From the NCBI RefSeq assembly GCF_007992715.1, contig NZ_BKAU01000001.1, positions 1,984,001-2,048,000 on the forward strand: a DNA stretch of 64,000 nt, in the 5' to 3' direction. This document shows, piece after piece, positions 16,346 through 25,649 of the stretch; within the stretch, counting starts at the first letter, position 1; each line of letters begins with the position of its first letter. Origin of the DNA: Chitinophaga cymbidii. Lineage in GTDB: Bacteria; Bacteroidota; Bacteroidia; Chitinophagales; Chitinophagaceae. Under the pieces are notes generated by a model. It worked only from the letters and a program-made list of their open reading frames with translations. It was not told the origin of the DNA and did no database searches. Both the position numbers and the translations under genes were made by a program.

Positions 16346-17329
16346 TTACCTGTTCACCAACTTCATCCCCCCTTCGGAATACCGCTCCCCACTCACACTA
16401 TACCCCGCCATCAGCCCTTCGATCTCCTGCACATCGGTAGCAGACAGCTGCACGTCCACTGCCGCGGCGTTTTCCCGCAGGTATTTCCGGCGCTTGGTGC
16501 CGGGGATGGGAATGATATCATCTCCTTTCGCCAGCAGCCATGCAAGCGAAAGCTGCGCCAGCGTGCATTGTTTGCCGGCGGCCACTTTTTCCAGCGCTTC
16601 AATGATCTTCACATTGTTCGCGAAGGCTTCTTCCTGGAAGCGGGGAAGGCCGCGGCGGAAGTCGGATGCGTCTAGGTTGCTGATGTCTTTCAGGGCGCCG
16701 GTCAGTGCTCCGCGGCCGAGCGGGCTGTAAGGGATGATGGCGATGTTCAGCTCGCGGCATACGGGCGCGATTTCCTTTTCGATGTCGCGCACCCAGAGGG
16801 AGTACTCGCTTTGCAGCGCGGCGATCGGGTGCACGGCGTCCGCTTTACGGATGGATGCGGCGGATGCTTCGGAAAGACCGAGGTAGCGCACTTTTCCTTC
16901 TTTCACCAGTTCGGCCATCGCGCCTACTGTTTCTTCGATGGGAACGGAAGCGTCCACGCGGTGCGCGTAGTAAAGGTCGATGGTGTCAACGCCCAGTCTT
17001 TTCAGGCTGGCTTCGCAGGCTTTTTTCAGGTAAGCGGGCGATCCGTCGAAATAAGTGCTGTTATCATCGCGGTAGCGGAAACCGAATTTGGTGGCGAGGA
17101 AAACGTCTTTCCTGCGGGAGGCCAGCACTTTGGAGAGCTGTTCTTCGTTCAGCCCTTTGCCGTACATGTCCGCCGTGTCCCAGAAGTTGATGCCGAGGTC
17201 CAGCGAAAGTTCCAGCGTAGCCTGCGATTCCGCGTCATCTCTTTGTCCGTATGCAAAGGCCATTCCCATGCATCCCAGCCCGATCGCGGATACTTTTTCA
17301 CCTGATTTGCCAAGAGTTCTGTATTGCAT
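16346..17329 (-). CDS. aldo/keto reductase
   Basis: 327 residues, an (alpha/beta)8 NADPH-dependent oxidoreductase. The catalytic tetrad is visible: Asp51 and Tyr56 in DTADMYGKG, Lys81 in ATKFGF, and His123 in YYAHRVD. The NADPH-binding end reads IPIPGTKRRKYLREN. It resembles the AKR13/YajO-like group; the substrate is unknown. The frame is open to an ATG at 17395, but the family start MQYRTLGKSGEKVSAIGLG is at 17329, and a -7 box (TACCTTTG, 17350-17357) lies between the two, so 17329 is used. Monocistronic. Confidence 0.93.
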   Translation of the reverse strand: MQYRTLGKSGEKVSAIGLGCMGMAFAYGQRDDAESQATLELSLDLGINFWDTADMYGKGLNEEQLSKVLASRRKDVFLATKFGFRYRDDNSTYFDGSPAYLKKACEASLKRLGVDTIDLYYAHRVDASVPIEETVGAMAELVKEGKVRYLGLSEASAASIRKADAVHPIAALQSEYSLWVRDIEKEIAPVCRELNIAIIPYSPLGRGALTGALKDISNLDASDFRRGLPRFQEEAFANNVKIIEALEKVAAGKQCTLAQLSLAWLLAKGDDIIPIPGTKRRKYLRENAAAVDVQLSATDVQEIEGLMAGYSVSGERYSEGGMKLVNR

Positions 17330-17349
17330 TATAATAGGATTTTGTGATA

Positions 17350-17357
17350 CAAAGGTA
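17350..17357 (-). promoter_or_regulatory. candidate -7 box of the aldo/keto reductase gene
   Basis: TACCTTTG on the minus strand, an exact TAnnTTTG match, 20 nt before the ATG at 17329. No TTG at the expected -33 spacing. Confidence 0.45.
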
Positions 17358-17425
17358 CCGAAGCAGGAGCGCGGGTTATTGCACTTATCAAACAATTAGT
17401 TGCAAAATTCAAGGCGGGAGGGATG

Positions 17426-17449
17426 AAATTGCAACAACTGTTGCAATTT
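17426..17449. repeat. perfect 10-bp inverted repeat, possible operator
   Basis: AAATTGCAAC, 4-nt spacer AACT, GTTGCAATTT. It lies about 70 nt upstream of the reductase -7 box, with further TTGCA half-sites at 17379 and 17400 between them. The short spacer and AT-flanked TTGCAAC core look like a regulator-binding site rather than a terminator. Confidence 0.5.
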
Positions 17450-17580
17450 ATTTTTTGGTCAATTTCAAAAGAATGTACATCTTGTAACCCTCCATTTATT
17501 GACCAAGATACGGGGTATTCCCCCATGCTGGCGTTTTTGGAGAAGCTGAACGTTTGTCTTTACAATTTCCACTTCTCCAG

Positions 17581-17607
17581 AAGCCAGTTTATCCGACTGG
17601 CTTTTTT
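17581..17607 (+). terminator. terminator-like hairpin without an upstream gene
   Basis: 8-bp stem AAGCCAGT / ACTGGCTT, 7-nt loop and a six-T tail on the plus strand. No plus-strand gene precedes it, so it may end a small RNA or an attenuated leader starting in 17400-17540. Confidence 0.6.
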
Positions 17608-17739
17608 GCTTTGTTACCGCGATGGACGCCACCGGCCGGTTGCATGCTATTTTACCGCTTTTTGCTAAACGTTTACCTTGTGTTCTCCTTGGGCTCTCCT
17701 TGGGTTGAGGTTGCTCCACGCCATAACGTTAATCCTGCA

Positions 17740-18525
17740 TCATTTTGCAATCACAAATTCCACCTCCCCGAACCCCAGTTCCAGCACCTCCCGTCCTTTT
17801 TCCAGGCACAGCCGTCCATCGGGCAGCACATCCCGGATCACCCCCTGGAAGATCTCGCCGTCCTTCTTATACAGCCCCGGCTCGTTGAACCGGTAAAGGC
17901 ATGATTTATATTCCTCGAGCCATTCATCGAAAACGGCCGGATGCAAACGGCTGTACCGTTCCTCAAGGCAATGGCAAAGCGCCCGCGCCAACTCCACGCT
18001 GTTCCAGGTGCGGCCGGTGATCTGCAGCAGGGAAACAGGATTCACGAGGCCCTCCGGGAACTTCGAAGTGTTAATGTTAATGCCGATCCCGGTAATGGCA
18101 TATTGCCAGACGCTTCCGCGTAAAACGTTCTCAATGAGGATGCCCCCTGCCTTTCTGTCACGCCAGTAAATATCATTGCTCCATTTGATGCGGGTTTCGT
18201 CGCCGGCATAGCGGGAGAAGAAGTCGTACGCGCCGAGAGCCACGGCCATGCTGAGCATGAACTGCTGCTGGAGGGTTAAAGCCGGTTGCAGTACGGTGGT
18301 GAGCATGATATTCTCACCGGGGGCGGAATGCCATTGCTTGCCGCGCTGCCCTTTTCCCGCAGTTTGCTCCATCGCAAACCACGTGCTGCCGTCTGCCACA
18401 GGCCCGGCATTTACCTGCGCCATGGCATAGTTATTGGTGCTATCTACCGAAGCCAGCACCTGAAATGGGTTACCTATCACGAAGCGTTTTTTAGAAATTG
18501 CAGACAAAGTAATGGATTTTAACAA
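17740..18525 (-). CDS. birA: biotin--[acetyl-CoA-carboxylase] ligase
   Basis: 261 residues. It activates biotin as biotinyl-AMP and transfers it to the carboxyl-carrier lysine. Visible motifs are STNNYAMAQ (residues 29-37), the adenylate-binding loop TAGKGQRGKQW (55-65, the GRGRRG equivalent), KWSNDIYW (114-121) and GGILIE, plus GIGININ. It lacks the N-terminal DNA-binding domain of E. coli BirA, so it is an enzyme only, as is usual in the phylum. The frame has no ATG; a TTG at 18525 is the first possible start and an in-frame stop lies just upstream. It is divergent from rsfS. Confidence 0.9.
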   Translation of the reverse strand: MLKSITLSAISKKRFVIGNPFQVLASVDSTNNYAMAQVNAGPVADGSTWFAMEQTAGKGQRGKQWHSAPGENIMLTTVLQPALTLQQQFMLSMAVALGAYDFFSRYAGDETRIKWSNDIYWRDRKAGGILIENVLRGSVWQYAITGIGININTSKFPEGLVNPVSLLQITGRTWNSVELARALCHCLEERYSRLHPAVFDEWLEEYKSCLYRFNEPGLYKKDGEIFQGVIRDVLPDGRLCLEKGREVLELGFGEVEFVIAK

Positions 18526-18633
18526 TTTTTTACCGCTTCATTCGTCATCCATAGATGAAGCGTCAGTGATATTTTGGCGCTGGTTTAGTAATTTTGGAGA
18601 TTAAAGTTTATTTTTAACGAAAACAGCATTTTA

Positions 18634-19038
18634 TTGGCACCCTTAACCATTCTAAATTCCAGGAAAAAGGCGGTAACACGCATTAACAGGAACAGCAAAA
18701 TATTTACTACCATCATAAAGGCCATCCAGGAAAAAAAGGGAGAAAATATTGTTTCCCTTGATCTTCGCAAGATCCCTGAAGCTGTAGCTGACTTCTTTAT
18801 CTTATGTGAGGCCAATTCCAATACTCAAGTTAAGGCAATTGCAGACTTTGTGGAAGAAGAGGTGAAAAAGTTTACGGATGAGACGCCCTATAAACACGAA
18901 GGGTTCACCGCCCAGCAGTGGATATTGGTTGATTATGTGAACATTGTAGTACACATCTTCATCCCCGAGACCCGGAAATTTTACAAGCTCGAGGAGATGT
19001 GGAGCGATGCTGAACGGATGGAACACCTTGAAAACTGA
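18634..19038 (+). CDS. rsfS: ribosome silencing factor RsfS
   Basis: 134 residues. RsfS (Iojap/DUF143) binds ribosomal protein L14 and blocks subunit joining when nutrients are scarce. The core is visible: IIKAIQEKKGENIVSLDL, AVADFFILCEANSNTQVKAI, a Gly-containing turn before WILVDYVNIVVHIF, and PETRKFYKLEEMWSDAE. There is no in-frame ATG before the domain; the TTG at 18634 gives an N-terminal extension of about 20 basic residues and is the likely start. It is followed after 73 nt by ftsH. Confidence 0.92.
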   Translation: MAPLTILNSRKKAVTRINRNSKIFTTIIKAIQEKKGENIVSLDLRKIPEAVADFFILCEANSNTQVKAIADFVEEEVKKFTDETPYKHEGFTAQQWILVDYVNIVVHIFIPETRKFYKLEEMWSDAERMEHLEN

Positions 19039-19111
19039 ACAAAACCACCGGTTTTGTATTAATTATTTGTATAACAAAGACAACTCTCACTCGTAAAGGA
19101 GCGAACGAATC

Positions 19112-21145
19112 ATGGAAAAAGGAGGCAACAACTATAACAAGGGGTCCGAAAAATCTCCCAAAAAAGGCCCGAAGTTCAATATATACTGGGTCTATGCCTT
19201 CATCGGCATAGCGCTCCTGGCAATGAACCTGTTTGATTTCAAAAATCACACAAAGGAACTCAGCGGCTTCAAGGAATTCCAGCAACGGCTCCTGCATACC
19301 GGGGACGTGGAAAAGCTGGTAGTGGTGAATAAAAAGGTCGTGGAAGTCTATATCAAAAAAGACCGCCTGACCGATCCCCGCTACGAAGAAGTATCCAAAA
19401 GCCGTTTCGGAGCACAGAACCCCGGCCCGCACTACCAGTTCACCATCGGCAGCGTGGAAAGTTTCCAGAAAGAGCTGGATAAAGCACAGACAGACATGCC
19501 ACTGGCAGACCAGATGAACGTGTCCTACGCGGACCGCCAGAACTGGTTTGACCCGCTCATGCAGATATTACTCCCCATCCTGCTGCTGATAGGCATGTGG
19601 ATACTGCTGATGCGCAAAATGGGCGGCCCTTCCGGGGGAAGCGGCGGGCCCGGCGGCATCTTCAACATCGGAAAATCCAAGGCTACGTTATTCGACAAAG
19701 GCACCCGCGTGACCATCACATTTAACGATGTGGCCGGTCTGGACGAAGCCAAAGTGGAAGTAATGGAGATCGTGGACTTCCTCAAAAACCCGAAAAAATA
19801 CACCGCACTTGGTGGTAAAATACCCAAAGGCGCATTGCTCGTAGGTCCTCCGGGTACCGGTAAGACCCTGCTGGCAAAAGCCATGGCCGGAGAGGCGCAG
19901 GTGCCCTTCTTCTCCATGAGCGGTTCCGACTTCGTGGAACTGTTCGTGGGCGTAGGCGCCAGCCGTGTGCGCGACCTGTTCAAGCAGGCCCGTGAAAAAG
20001 CGCCCTGTATCATCTTCATCGATGAAATAGACGCCATCGGCCGCGCCCGTGGCAAGAACGTGATGATGAGCAACGACGAACGCGAAAACACCCTCAACCA
20101 GCTGCTGGTGGAAATGGATGGTTTCGGAACGGACAGCGGCATCATCATCCTGGCGGCGACCAACCGTCCCGATGTGCTGGACAGCGCCCTGTTGCGCCCC
20201 GGCCGTTTCGACCGCCAGATATCGATCGACAAACCGGACCTCGGCGGCCGTGAGCACATCTTCAAAGTGCATCTCAAACCCATCAAAACTTCGCCCAATC
20301 TTGACATCCTGAAGCTGGCCTCCATGACCCCCGGTTTTGCCGGAGCGGACATTGCGAACGTCTGCAACGAAGCCGCCCTCATCGCGGCGCGCAAAGGCAA
20401 GAACGAAGTGGAAATGGAAGACTTCAACGATGCGATCGACCGTGTGATCGGCGGCCTCGAAAAGAAGAACAAGATCATTTCTCCCGAAGAGAAAGAAGTG
20501 ATCGCCTATCACGAAGCCGGCCACGCCATCTGCGGCTGGTACCTGGAGCACGCCAACCCCCTGGTGAAAGTGACCATCGTACCGCGCGGCGTTGCTGCCC
20601 TCGGTTACGCGCAATACCTGCCCAAAGAACAGTACCTCTATAACACCGAACAGCTGCTGGACGATATGTGCATGACCCTTGGCGGCCGTGCCGTGGAGGA
20701 CCTCGTGTTTGGCAAAGTGTCCACCGGCGCGCAAAACGACCTGCAGGTGATCACCCGCATGGCCTACGCTATGGTGACCGTATACGGTATGAACGAAAAG
20801 GTAGGGAATGTATCCTTCTATGATCCGAACAGCGATCAGGCTTTTACCAAGCCTTATTCCGAGGAAACGGCCAAGATGATTGACGAGGAAGTGCGCCTGC
20901 TGATAGAAAAGGCGTACGCCCGCACCAAAGCGCTGCTGTCCGAGAGAATGGAAAACGTGAAGCTGCTGGCGCAGGAACTGCTGAAAAAGGAAGTGCTGTA
21001 TAAAGACGACCTGGAAAGACTGATCGGCAAACGCCCTTACGATACGCACAAGGAACACCTGGTAGCCAAGGAAGGCATGACCACCGATGGCGTGCATCCT
21101 TCCGATATCATCAATCCTTCACCCGCCAACGCTATTTCAGAATAA
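19112..21145 (+). CDS. ftsH: FtsH, ATP-dependent zinc metalloprotease
   Basis: 677 residues, an inner-membrane AAA+ protease that degrades membrane and short-lived regulatory proteins. TM helix 1 is at about 24-41 and TM helix 2 at about 150-170, followed by a Gly-rich linker ([12 protein letters not shown]). AAA domain: Walker A GPPGTGKT (about 247-254), Walker [12 protein letters not shown], and SRH motif [20 protein letters not shown]. Protease domain: HEAGH at 467-471 binds zinc. A clear AAAGGAG ribosome-binding site lies upstream, unusual for this phylum. The LUD gene follows after 6 nt. Confidence 0.98.
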   Translation: MEKGGNNYNKGSEKSPKKGPKFNIYWVYAFIGIALLAMNLFDFKNHTKELSGFKEFQQRLLHTGDVEKLVVVNKKVVEVYIKKDRLTDPRYEEVSKSRFGAQNPGPHYQFTIGSVESFQKELDKAQTDMPLADQMNVSYADRQNWFDPLMQILLPILLLIGMWILLMRKMGGPSGGSGGPGGIFNIGKSKATLFDKGTRVTITFNDVAGLDEAKVEVMEIVDFLKNPKKYTALGGKIPKGALLVGPPGTGKTLLAKAMAGEAQVPFFSMSGSDFVELFVGVGASRVRDLFKQAREKAPCIIFIDEIDAIGRARGKNVMMSNDERENTLNQLLVEMDGFGTDSGIIILAATNRPDVLDSALLRPGRFDRQISIDKPDLGGREHIFKVHLKPIKTSPNLDILKLASMTPGFAGADIANVCNEAALIAARKGKNEVEMEDFNDAIDRVIGGLEKKNKIISPEEKEVIAYHEAGHAICGWYLEHANPLVKVTIVPRGVAALGYAQYLPKEQYLYNTEQLLDDMCMTLGGRAVEDLVFGKVSTGAQNDLQVITRMAYAMVTVYGMNEKVGNVSFYDPNSDQAFTKPYSEETAKMIDEEVRLLIEKAYARTKALLSERMENVKLLAQELLKKEVLYKDDLERLIGKRPYDTHKEHLVAKEGMTTDGVHPSDIINPSPANAISE

Positions 21146-21151
21146 GGATTT

Positions 21152-21790
21152 ATGAAAGTATCTCCTGCCAAGGAAAATATCCTGAAAAGAGTCAGGAACG
21201 CGCTCAGCCAACCGGTGCAGATGCCTTTTCCCAACGCGGAAGGCAACAACTCCGTGTTCGAAACGGCGCACGAAGGACTTGAGATCAAGTTCGCCGAAGA
21301 GTTCACCAAACTGCAGGGCAAGTTCATCTTCTGCTCCTCTTACGATGAGCTGGCCGAAAACCTGCAGGCGCTCGTAGAGAACAAGGAATGGACGCATGTG
21401 CATTGCAAAACGCCTTCCCTGCAGAAAGTACTCGAGCCCTACAAGCCGGCGTACCTGAACGTAGGAGATGAACGCACGCTCGATGCCGCCATCACGGACT
21501 GCGAATACCTGGTAGCCCGCACCGGCACCATCATCATGAGCGCGGCACAGCCTTCCGGCAGGGCGCTCCCGGTATATACGCCGGTACATATCGTGATCGC
21601 GCACACGCATCAGCTCGTATTCGACCTGAAAGACGGCATCGCCAGGATGAAAGAAAAGTATCCCGGCCAGCTGCCTTCCATGATCTCCTTCGCCACCGGC
21701 CCGAGCCGCACGGCGGACATCGAGAAAACACTGGTGGTAGGCGTGCACGGCCCGAAAGAAGTGTATGTATTTCTGCTGGACGAAGCGTAA
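21152..21790 (+). CDS. LUD domain protein (LutC/YkgG family)
   Basis: 212 residues. The LUD domain covers nearly the whole protein: an N-terminal helix KENILKRVRNALSQP, an alpha/beta core with DCEYLVARTGTIIMSAAQPS, and the late motifs HTHQLVFDLKDG and SFATGPSRTADIEKTLV. The family includes LutC of the lactate-utilisation complex, but no lutA or lutB lies nearby, so a lactate role cannot be assumed. Position 6 nt after ftsH suggests co-transcription, a pairing I recall as common in Bacteroidota. Confidence 0.87.
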   Translation: MKVSPAKENILKRVRNALSQPVQMPFPNAEGNNSVFETAHEGLEIKFAEEFTKLQGKFIFCSSYDELAENLQALVENKEWTHVHCKTPSLQKVLEPYKPAYLNVGDERTLDAAITDCEYLVARTGTIIMSAAQPSGRALPVYTPVHIVIAHTHQLVFDLKDGIARMKEKYPGQLPSMISFATGPSRTADIEKTLVVGVHGPKEVYVFLLDEA

Positions 21791-21865
21791 AAATTTACCT
21801 GATATATCATTCGTAAAATGCAAAAGGAAATCATCACTTTTGCATTTTACATTTATAGCAATACC

Positions 21866-22630
21866 ATGGAGATTTTATTACCACCGGATAAACGCATTTA
21901 CTTCGCTTCGGACTTCCATCTCGGCGCGCCCGATATGCAGAAGAGCCGTGAGCGTGAGCGGCTGGTGGTACAATGGCTGGATGAAGCTGCGAAAGATGCG
22001 GCGCACATTTTCCTGGTAGGCGACCTCTTTGATTTCTGGTTCGAATACAAACATGTGATCCCCAAAGGCTACGTGCGCCTGCTCGGCAAACTCTCCGAGC
22101 TGCGGGACAAAGGCATCGGCATTTCCGTTTTTATCGGTAATCATGATATGTGGATGAACGGCTATTTTGAAGATGAGCTGGACATTCCCGTGTACTACGA
22201 ACCGCAGCAATACACCATCGCCGGAAAGAAATTCTATATCGGGCATGGGGACGGCCTCGGGCCCGGCGATCATGGTTATAAATTCCTCAAAAAAGTATTC
22301 CGCAATCCCGTCTGCCGCTGGCTGTTCTCGTGCATCCATCCCGGCTGGGGCATTTCCATGGCGAACTACTGGAGCCGCAAAAGCCGCGCCGCCACCGGTT
22401 CCCAGCTGGAACAGTTCCTCGGGGAAGACGATGAATGGCTCGCGATCTACAGCAAGGAGATCTTGCAGCAGGAGCATTTCGACTATTTCATTTTCGGCCA
22501 CCGGCATCTGCCGCTGGACCTGAAAGTAGGGGAGAACAGCCGCTACATCAATCTTGGCGACTGGCTGAATTATAATTCCTATGCGGTATTTGACGGGAAA
22601 ACAGCGGAGCTGAAATACTACGGGCGTTAG
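21866..22630 (+). CDS. lpxH: UDP-2,3-diacylglucosamine diphosphatase
   Basis: 254 residues, a calcineurin-like phosphoesterase that hydrolyses UDP-2,3-diacylglucosamine to lipid X and UMP in lipid A synthesis at the inner membrane. The metal ligands are visible: ASDFHLGAPD (Asp16, His18), GDLFDFWFEY, GNHDMW, HGDGLGPGD and GHRHLP. The frame is open to 21818, but the family start MEILLPPDKRIYFASD lies at 21866. The stop overlaps the stop of convergent recO by 3 of 4 nt. Confidence 0.92.
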   Translation: MEILLPPDKRIYFASDFHLGAPDMQKSRERERLVVQWLDEAAKDAAHIFLVGDLFDFWFEYKHVIPKGYVRLLGKLSELRDKGIGISVFIGNHDMWMNGYFEDELDIPVYYEPQQYTIAGKKFYIGHGDGLGPGDHGYKFLKKVFRNPVCRWLFSCIHPGWGISMANYWSRKSRAATGSQLEQFLGEDDEWLAIYSKEILQQEHFDYFIFGHRHLPLDLKVGENSRYINLGDWLNYNSYAVFDGKTAELKYYGR

Positions 22631-23361
22631 CCCAATATTTCATGCAGTATCGGCGGAGAATGCAGCTCCGTGAAATCAGGCAGGTGCAGCTTGTAAAACT
22701 CAAGATAAGCGTACAGCATATTCCTTCTCCTTTCTTTATTCAAGGCAACTTTTTCCAGGTCGGCAGGATGCGTGATGCGTTGCAAACGATCGGTGATCTC
22801 GCTGGAAGTTTCATCCAGGTATTGCGTATGATGTGGGGGAAGATCGGTGAACATGCCTTCCTGCAGATCGAGGTAAGGCGTGTAGGCCGAGTAATGTCCC
22901 GCGAAATGGAAACCCAGGTGGGCCGCCAGCTTCAGCGTGAAATACAGAGGGAGGTTAGCCGCAACCGTGTTCGATTCCGTGTCCAGCGCGCGGAACACGC
23001 TTTCCGCAAAATGATACAGCTCCGGGGTATGCTCCGGCTGCTTCAGACATTTTTGTAACAGCTCGATGAGATACAACGCCACGGTGTTCTTCACAATACT
23101 CACATGCATCGACGTATACACATGCCCGAGCTTGAATTCTGAAATGCGCTGCAGGTTCTTCTGCTCATGATGATATACCACCAGTTCCAGGATGTTGCCC
23201 GGCTGCAGCAGGTTGCCCTTCGCCGCTTTGGGTTTGGAAGAACGTACGCCGTTAACGATGTATGACTGTATGCCGAACAGTTCCGTGAAGATGCTCAGGA
23301 TCACACTGGTATCGCCGTATTTAACGCTGCGCAGAACTATTCCGGGTGTCTTGTGGAGCAT
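22627..23361 (-). CDS. recO: DNA repair protein RecO
   Basis: 244 residues. RecO helps load RecA onto SSB-coated DNA in the RecFOR pathway. N-terminal OB fold: KTPGIVLRSVKYGDTSVILS, then the loop VNGVRSSKPKAAKGNLLQPG and LELVVYHHEQKNLQRISEF. The C-terminal part is helical (LYLIELLQKCLKQPE, LPLYFTLKLAAHLGFHF); the four-Cys zinc site found in some RecO proteins is absent. A 7/8 match to the -7 box (GATTTTTG) sits 5 nt before the ATG. It converges with lpxH with a 4-nt overlap. Confidence 0.93.
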   Translation of the reverse strand: MLHKTPGIVLRSVKYGDTSVILSIFTELFGIQSYIVNGVRSSKPKAAKGNLLQPGNILELVVYHHEQKNLQRISEFKLGHVYTSMHVSIVKNTVALYLIELLQKCLKQPEHTPELYHFAESVFRALDTESNTVAANLPLYFTLKLAAHLGFHFAGHYSAYTPYLDLQEGMFTDLPPHHTQYLDETSSEITDRLQRITHPADLEKVALNKERRRNMLYAYLEFYKLHLPDFTELHSPPILHEILG

Positions 23362-23379
23362 GTTTGCAAAAATCGGATA

Positions 23380-25551
23380 TCAATGGATAAATACCAGCTT
23401 TGTGACTAATTTTTCCCTGCCCGTTTCATCCGAAGCAAAAACAAGGTATACGCCGCTCTGCGGGCGGTGGCCGGTGTAGTCTTTGCCACTCCACACCGCT
23501 TGCCCGCCCTGGGCACGGGTTTGAAAGACGAGTTTGCCCGTTACGTCTGTGATCTTCACGTATGCGTTTTGCACCAGGCCGCGGATGGCGATGGTGCCTT
23601 CATATCCGTGCGGCACCGGGTTCGGGAACACCAGCGCATCACTGCCCTGCTTGTTTGTTCCCTCCGTGGCGGTGCCCCGCCAGGAAAGCAACCCCGCCGC
23701 CGTGGCAAAGAACACTTCGCCGGAAACCGGATGTACGATAATGCGGTGCACAATGTTGCTGGAAAGGGGGCTGTTGCCGGTATTAAAATGACGGATGATC
23801 TTTTCGCCGTCCGCGCTCACCAGCCATGCGCCGTTCTGCGTGCCCACCCACTTCTGATCCGCGCCGTCCACCGCAATGGTGTTCACCTGCTCGTTCTGGA
23901 AGAGGTAACCCGCGAAGTTGTCCTGCCGCACCACCGGGAGATAGGCATCGCATTGCTCCCGCGGGCATTGCACCACGGCCACGCCGCGCGCTGTGCCGAT
24001 CCATATCCATCCTCTTTTGTCCTTCGCCACGCAGCGCACGTCCGCGCTCGGCAGGTTGCCGCGCCCCGCGCCGGTTTCGTATAGTTTCCATTTGTCGTCC
24101 GCCGTCTGCTCCAGGCTGCCGCCGTGGTTGAAAACAAAAACGCCGTTGTTGCGTGGGGACACGATCCATTTCTGGTCCGCGTCATCCACCAGTATCTGGC
24201 TAACGGCATTGGATAAATGAAAGATGGGAATATGAAAAGATTGCCAGCTGTCGTCTTTCTTTTTAACGAGCAGGTTATCCGCGGAGCCGAATGCGCTGAC
24301 CCATAGATTGCCGGCCTTGTCCGCCGCCAGCCCGCTGATGAGGTTGGGCGGAGAGGGTTTGTACACTGTACTTTGGCCGTCCACCGCCACCAGCCCGCCG
24401 CCGAAAGACCCGGCATACACCGTTCCCTCCACGCCCGCCACGGTGATAATATCCGGCAGTGAATCCGGGAAAATATGGTCCTCCCATTCCTCCTGCGCAA
24501 ACCGGTACAAGCCGTTTGTATTGCCGGTGCCCTGCCAGTTGTCCGTTACGCTGCCCGCCGCCGCCCACAACGATCCATCGATAACGGCCATCTCGCCGGT
24601 GACGATCCCCCGCGGCGCATTGGGCGTGAAATTGCGGTAGCTGCCGTCATATTCCACCAGCCCGTTCTGCCCGTCCGCGAACCAGCAGTTGATGCCAGTC
24701 ATCAATACATCCGAAGGAGCGGGAATGGCGTTGTTGAGAAAAGTATTGGTTTCCGGAAGCAGCTCCATCACCCGGTCCGCCTGCACGGCGAACAGCACGC
24801 CGCCGGAAGCGGTGATGCGTTTTACCGGTTGCCCGTTTTCATACAAGCGTTGCCAGTGATCGTTCTGCCAGGTGTACACGGTATCCCGCTGCAGGCAGGC
24901 CAGCTGCGTGCCAGCCAGCGCGAGTCCGGTTACCGCGCCCGCGCTCAATCCCTGCGGTACAGGTTCCCAGTTCGCGGGGTCCGCCAGGTTACTTCCCTGC
25001 AAAGGCCCGCGCCATACGCCGGTGGAAGTGGCCGCATATAAATAGCCATCGTACGCCGTCGCCGCGTAAACGCTGCCCAGTGTATACGTATCCGTTATCT
25101 CCTGTTTTTCAAGATCAACGGCAATGATGCCGATGCCGGTGGACAGGTAGGCGTGGAAGCCGTGGAAAGCGATGTGGCGGATGCGTTTGTCGCCCGGCAC
25201 CGGCTGCTGCAGGATATCCGGTATATTGATGATGTTCTCCTGCCGCAGGATATCCAGGTTGCTGTTGTCATACGCGATCACGAGCGACTGCGTGCTTTCA
25301 TGAAACCCGATGGCCGCGATCCCCGCGTCGTGCAGCCCGTTCACTTTGCTGTAACGTGTCAATGCATGATCATCCACCGAAACGGAAAAAAGACTGTAAG
25401 GCGTTGCGCAGTATACATGTCCGCTGCCCGCCGCCAGGGCAACCGCCTGCCGGTAAGGAAAATGCTCGCGCCACTGCCCGATGGGAACGGGCTGCGACCG
25501 GGCGCCGGAAGCAGCGGCCAGCAGGCAAAGCAAAAACAGGAAACGGAACAT
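23380..25551 (-). CDS. PorZ-like two-propeller protein with T9SS sorting tail
   Basis: 723 residues. Signal peptide (cleavage probably after GARS), then a PorZ-type N-terminal propeller: QWREHFPYRQAVALAAG, YCATPYSLFSVSVDD, SKVNGLHDAGIAAIGFHES and ENIINIPDI. A second propeller has repeated Trp-rich blades (NLWVSAFGSADN, WIWIGTARGVAV, QKWVGTQNGAWLV). The last ~90 residues form a T9SS C-terminal domain (VFPNPVPHGYEGT, YVKITDVTGKLVF, GVYLVFASDETG, ending TKLVFIH). In Porphyromonas, PorZ belongs to the T9SS attachment complex that links cargo to anionic LPS. A -7 box lies 4 nt before the ATG. Confidence 0.85.
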   Translation of the reverse strand: MFRFLFLLCLLAAASGARSQPVPIGQWREHFPYRQAVALAAGSGHVYCATPYSLFSVSVDDHALTRYSKVNGLHDAGIAAIGFHESTQSLVIAYDNSNLDILRQENIINIPDILQQPVPGDKRIRHIAFHGFHAYLSTGIGIIAVDLEKQEITDTYTLGSVYAATAYDGYLYAATSTGVWRGPLQGSNLADPANWEPVPQGLSAGAVTGLALAGTQLACLQRDTVYTWQNDHWQRLYENGQPVKRITASGGVLFAVQADRVMELLPETNTFLNNAIPAPSDVLMTGINCWFADGQNGLVEYDGSYRNFTPNAPRGIVTGEMAVIDGSLWAAAGSVTDNWQGTGNTNGLYRFAQEEWEDHIFPDSLPDIITVAGVEGTVYAGSFGGGLVAVDGQSTVYKPSPPNLISGLAADKAGNLWVSAFGSADNLLVKKKDDSWQSFHIPIFHLSNAVSQILVDDADQKWIVSPRNNGVFVFNHGGSLEQTADDKWKLYETGAGRGNLPSADVRCVAKDKRGWIWIGTARGVAVVQCPREQCDAYLPVVRQDNFAGYLFQNEQVNTIAVDGADQKWVGTQNGAWLVSADGEKIIRHFNTGNSPLSSNIVHRIIVHPVSGEVFFATAAGLLSWRGTATEGTNKQGSDALVFPNPVPHGYEGTIAIRGLVQNAYVKITDVTGKLVFQTRAQGGQAVWSGKDYTGHRPQSGVYLVFASDETGREKLVTKLVFIH

Positions 25552-25555
25552 GCTT

Positions 25556-25563
25556 CAAAAATA
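25556..25563 (-). promoter_or_regulatory. candidate -7 box of the PorZ-like gene
   Basis: TATTTTTG on the minus strand, an exact TAnnTTTG match 4 nt before the ATG at 25551, which would give a leaderless mRNA. No TTG at -33. Confidence 0.4.
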
Positions 25564-25649
25564 ACGGCTTTGCATAAATTATTTTGATTATTCATAATTT
25601 ATAATTCCTTTATTACCTTTATGGCCTTTACCAAACCAAAGCAATATAT

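Larger units (their letters stand above)
17330..17739. other. 410-base structured gap between aldo/keto reductase and biotin ligase genes
   Basis: No convincing gene. From left to right it holds the reductase -7 box (17350-17357), TTGCA half-sites at 17379 and 17400, a perfect inverted repeat (17426-17449), a GGAGAAG/CTTCTCC pair (17539-17545 with 17572-17578), a plus-strand terminator-like hairpin (17581-17607), and a short direct repeat CTCCTTGGG near 17691-17706. An 81-codon frame at 17423-17668 crosses the hairpins and is not accepted. Confidence 0.5.

Noticed and set aside
17423-17668. 81-codon plus-strand frame in the reductase-birA gap
   Set aside because: It runs through the inverted repeat and terminator hairpin, and its Cys/Phe-rich product matches no protein style in the window.
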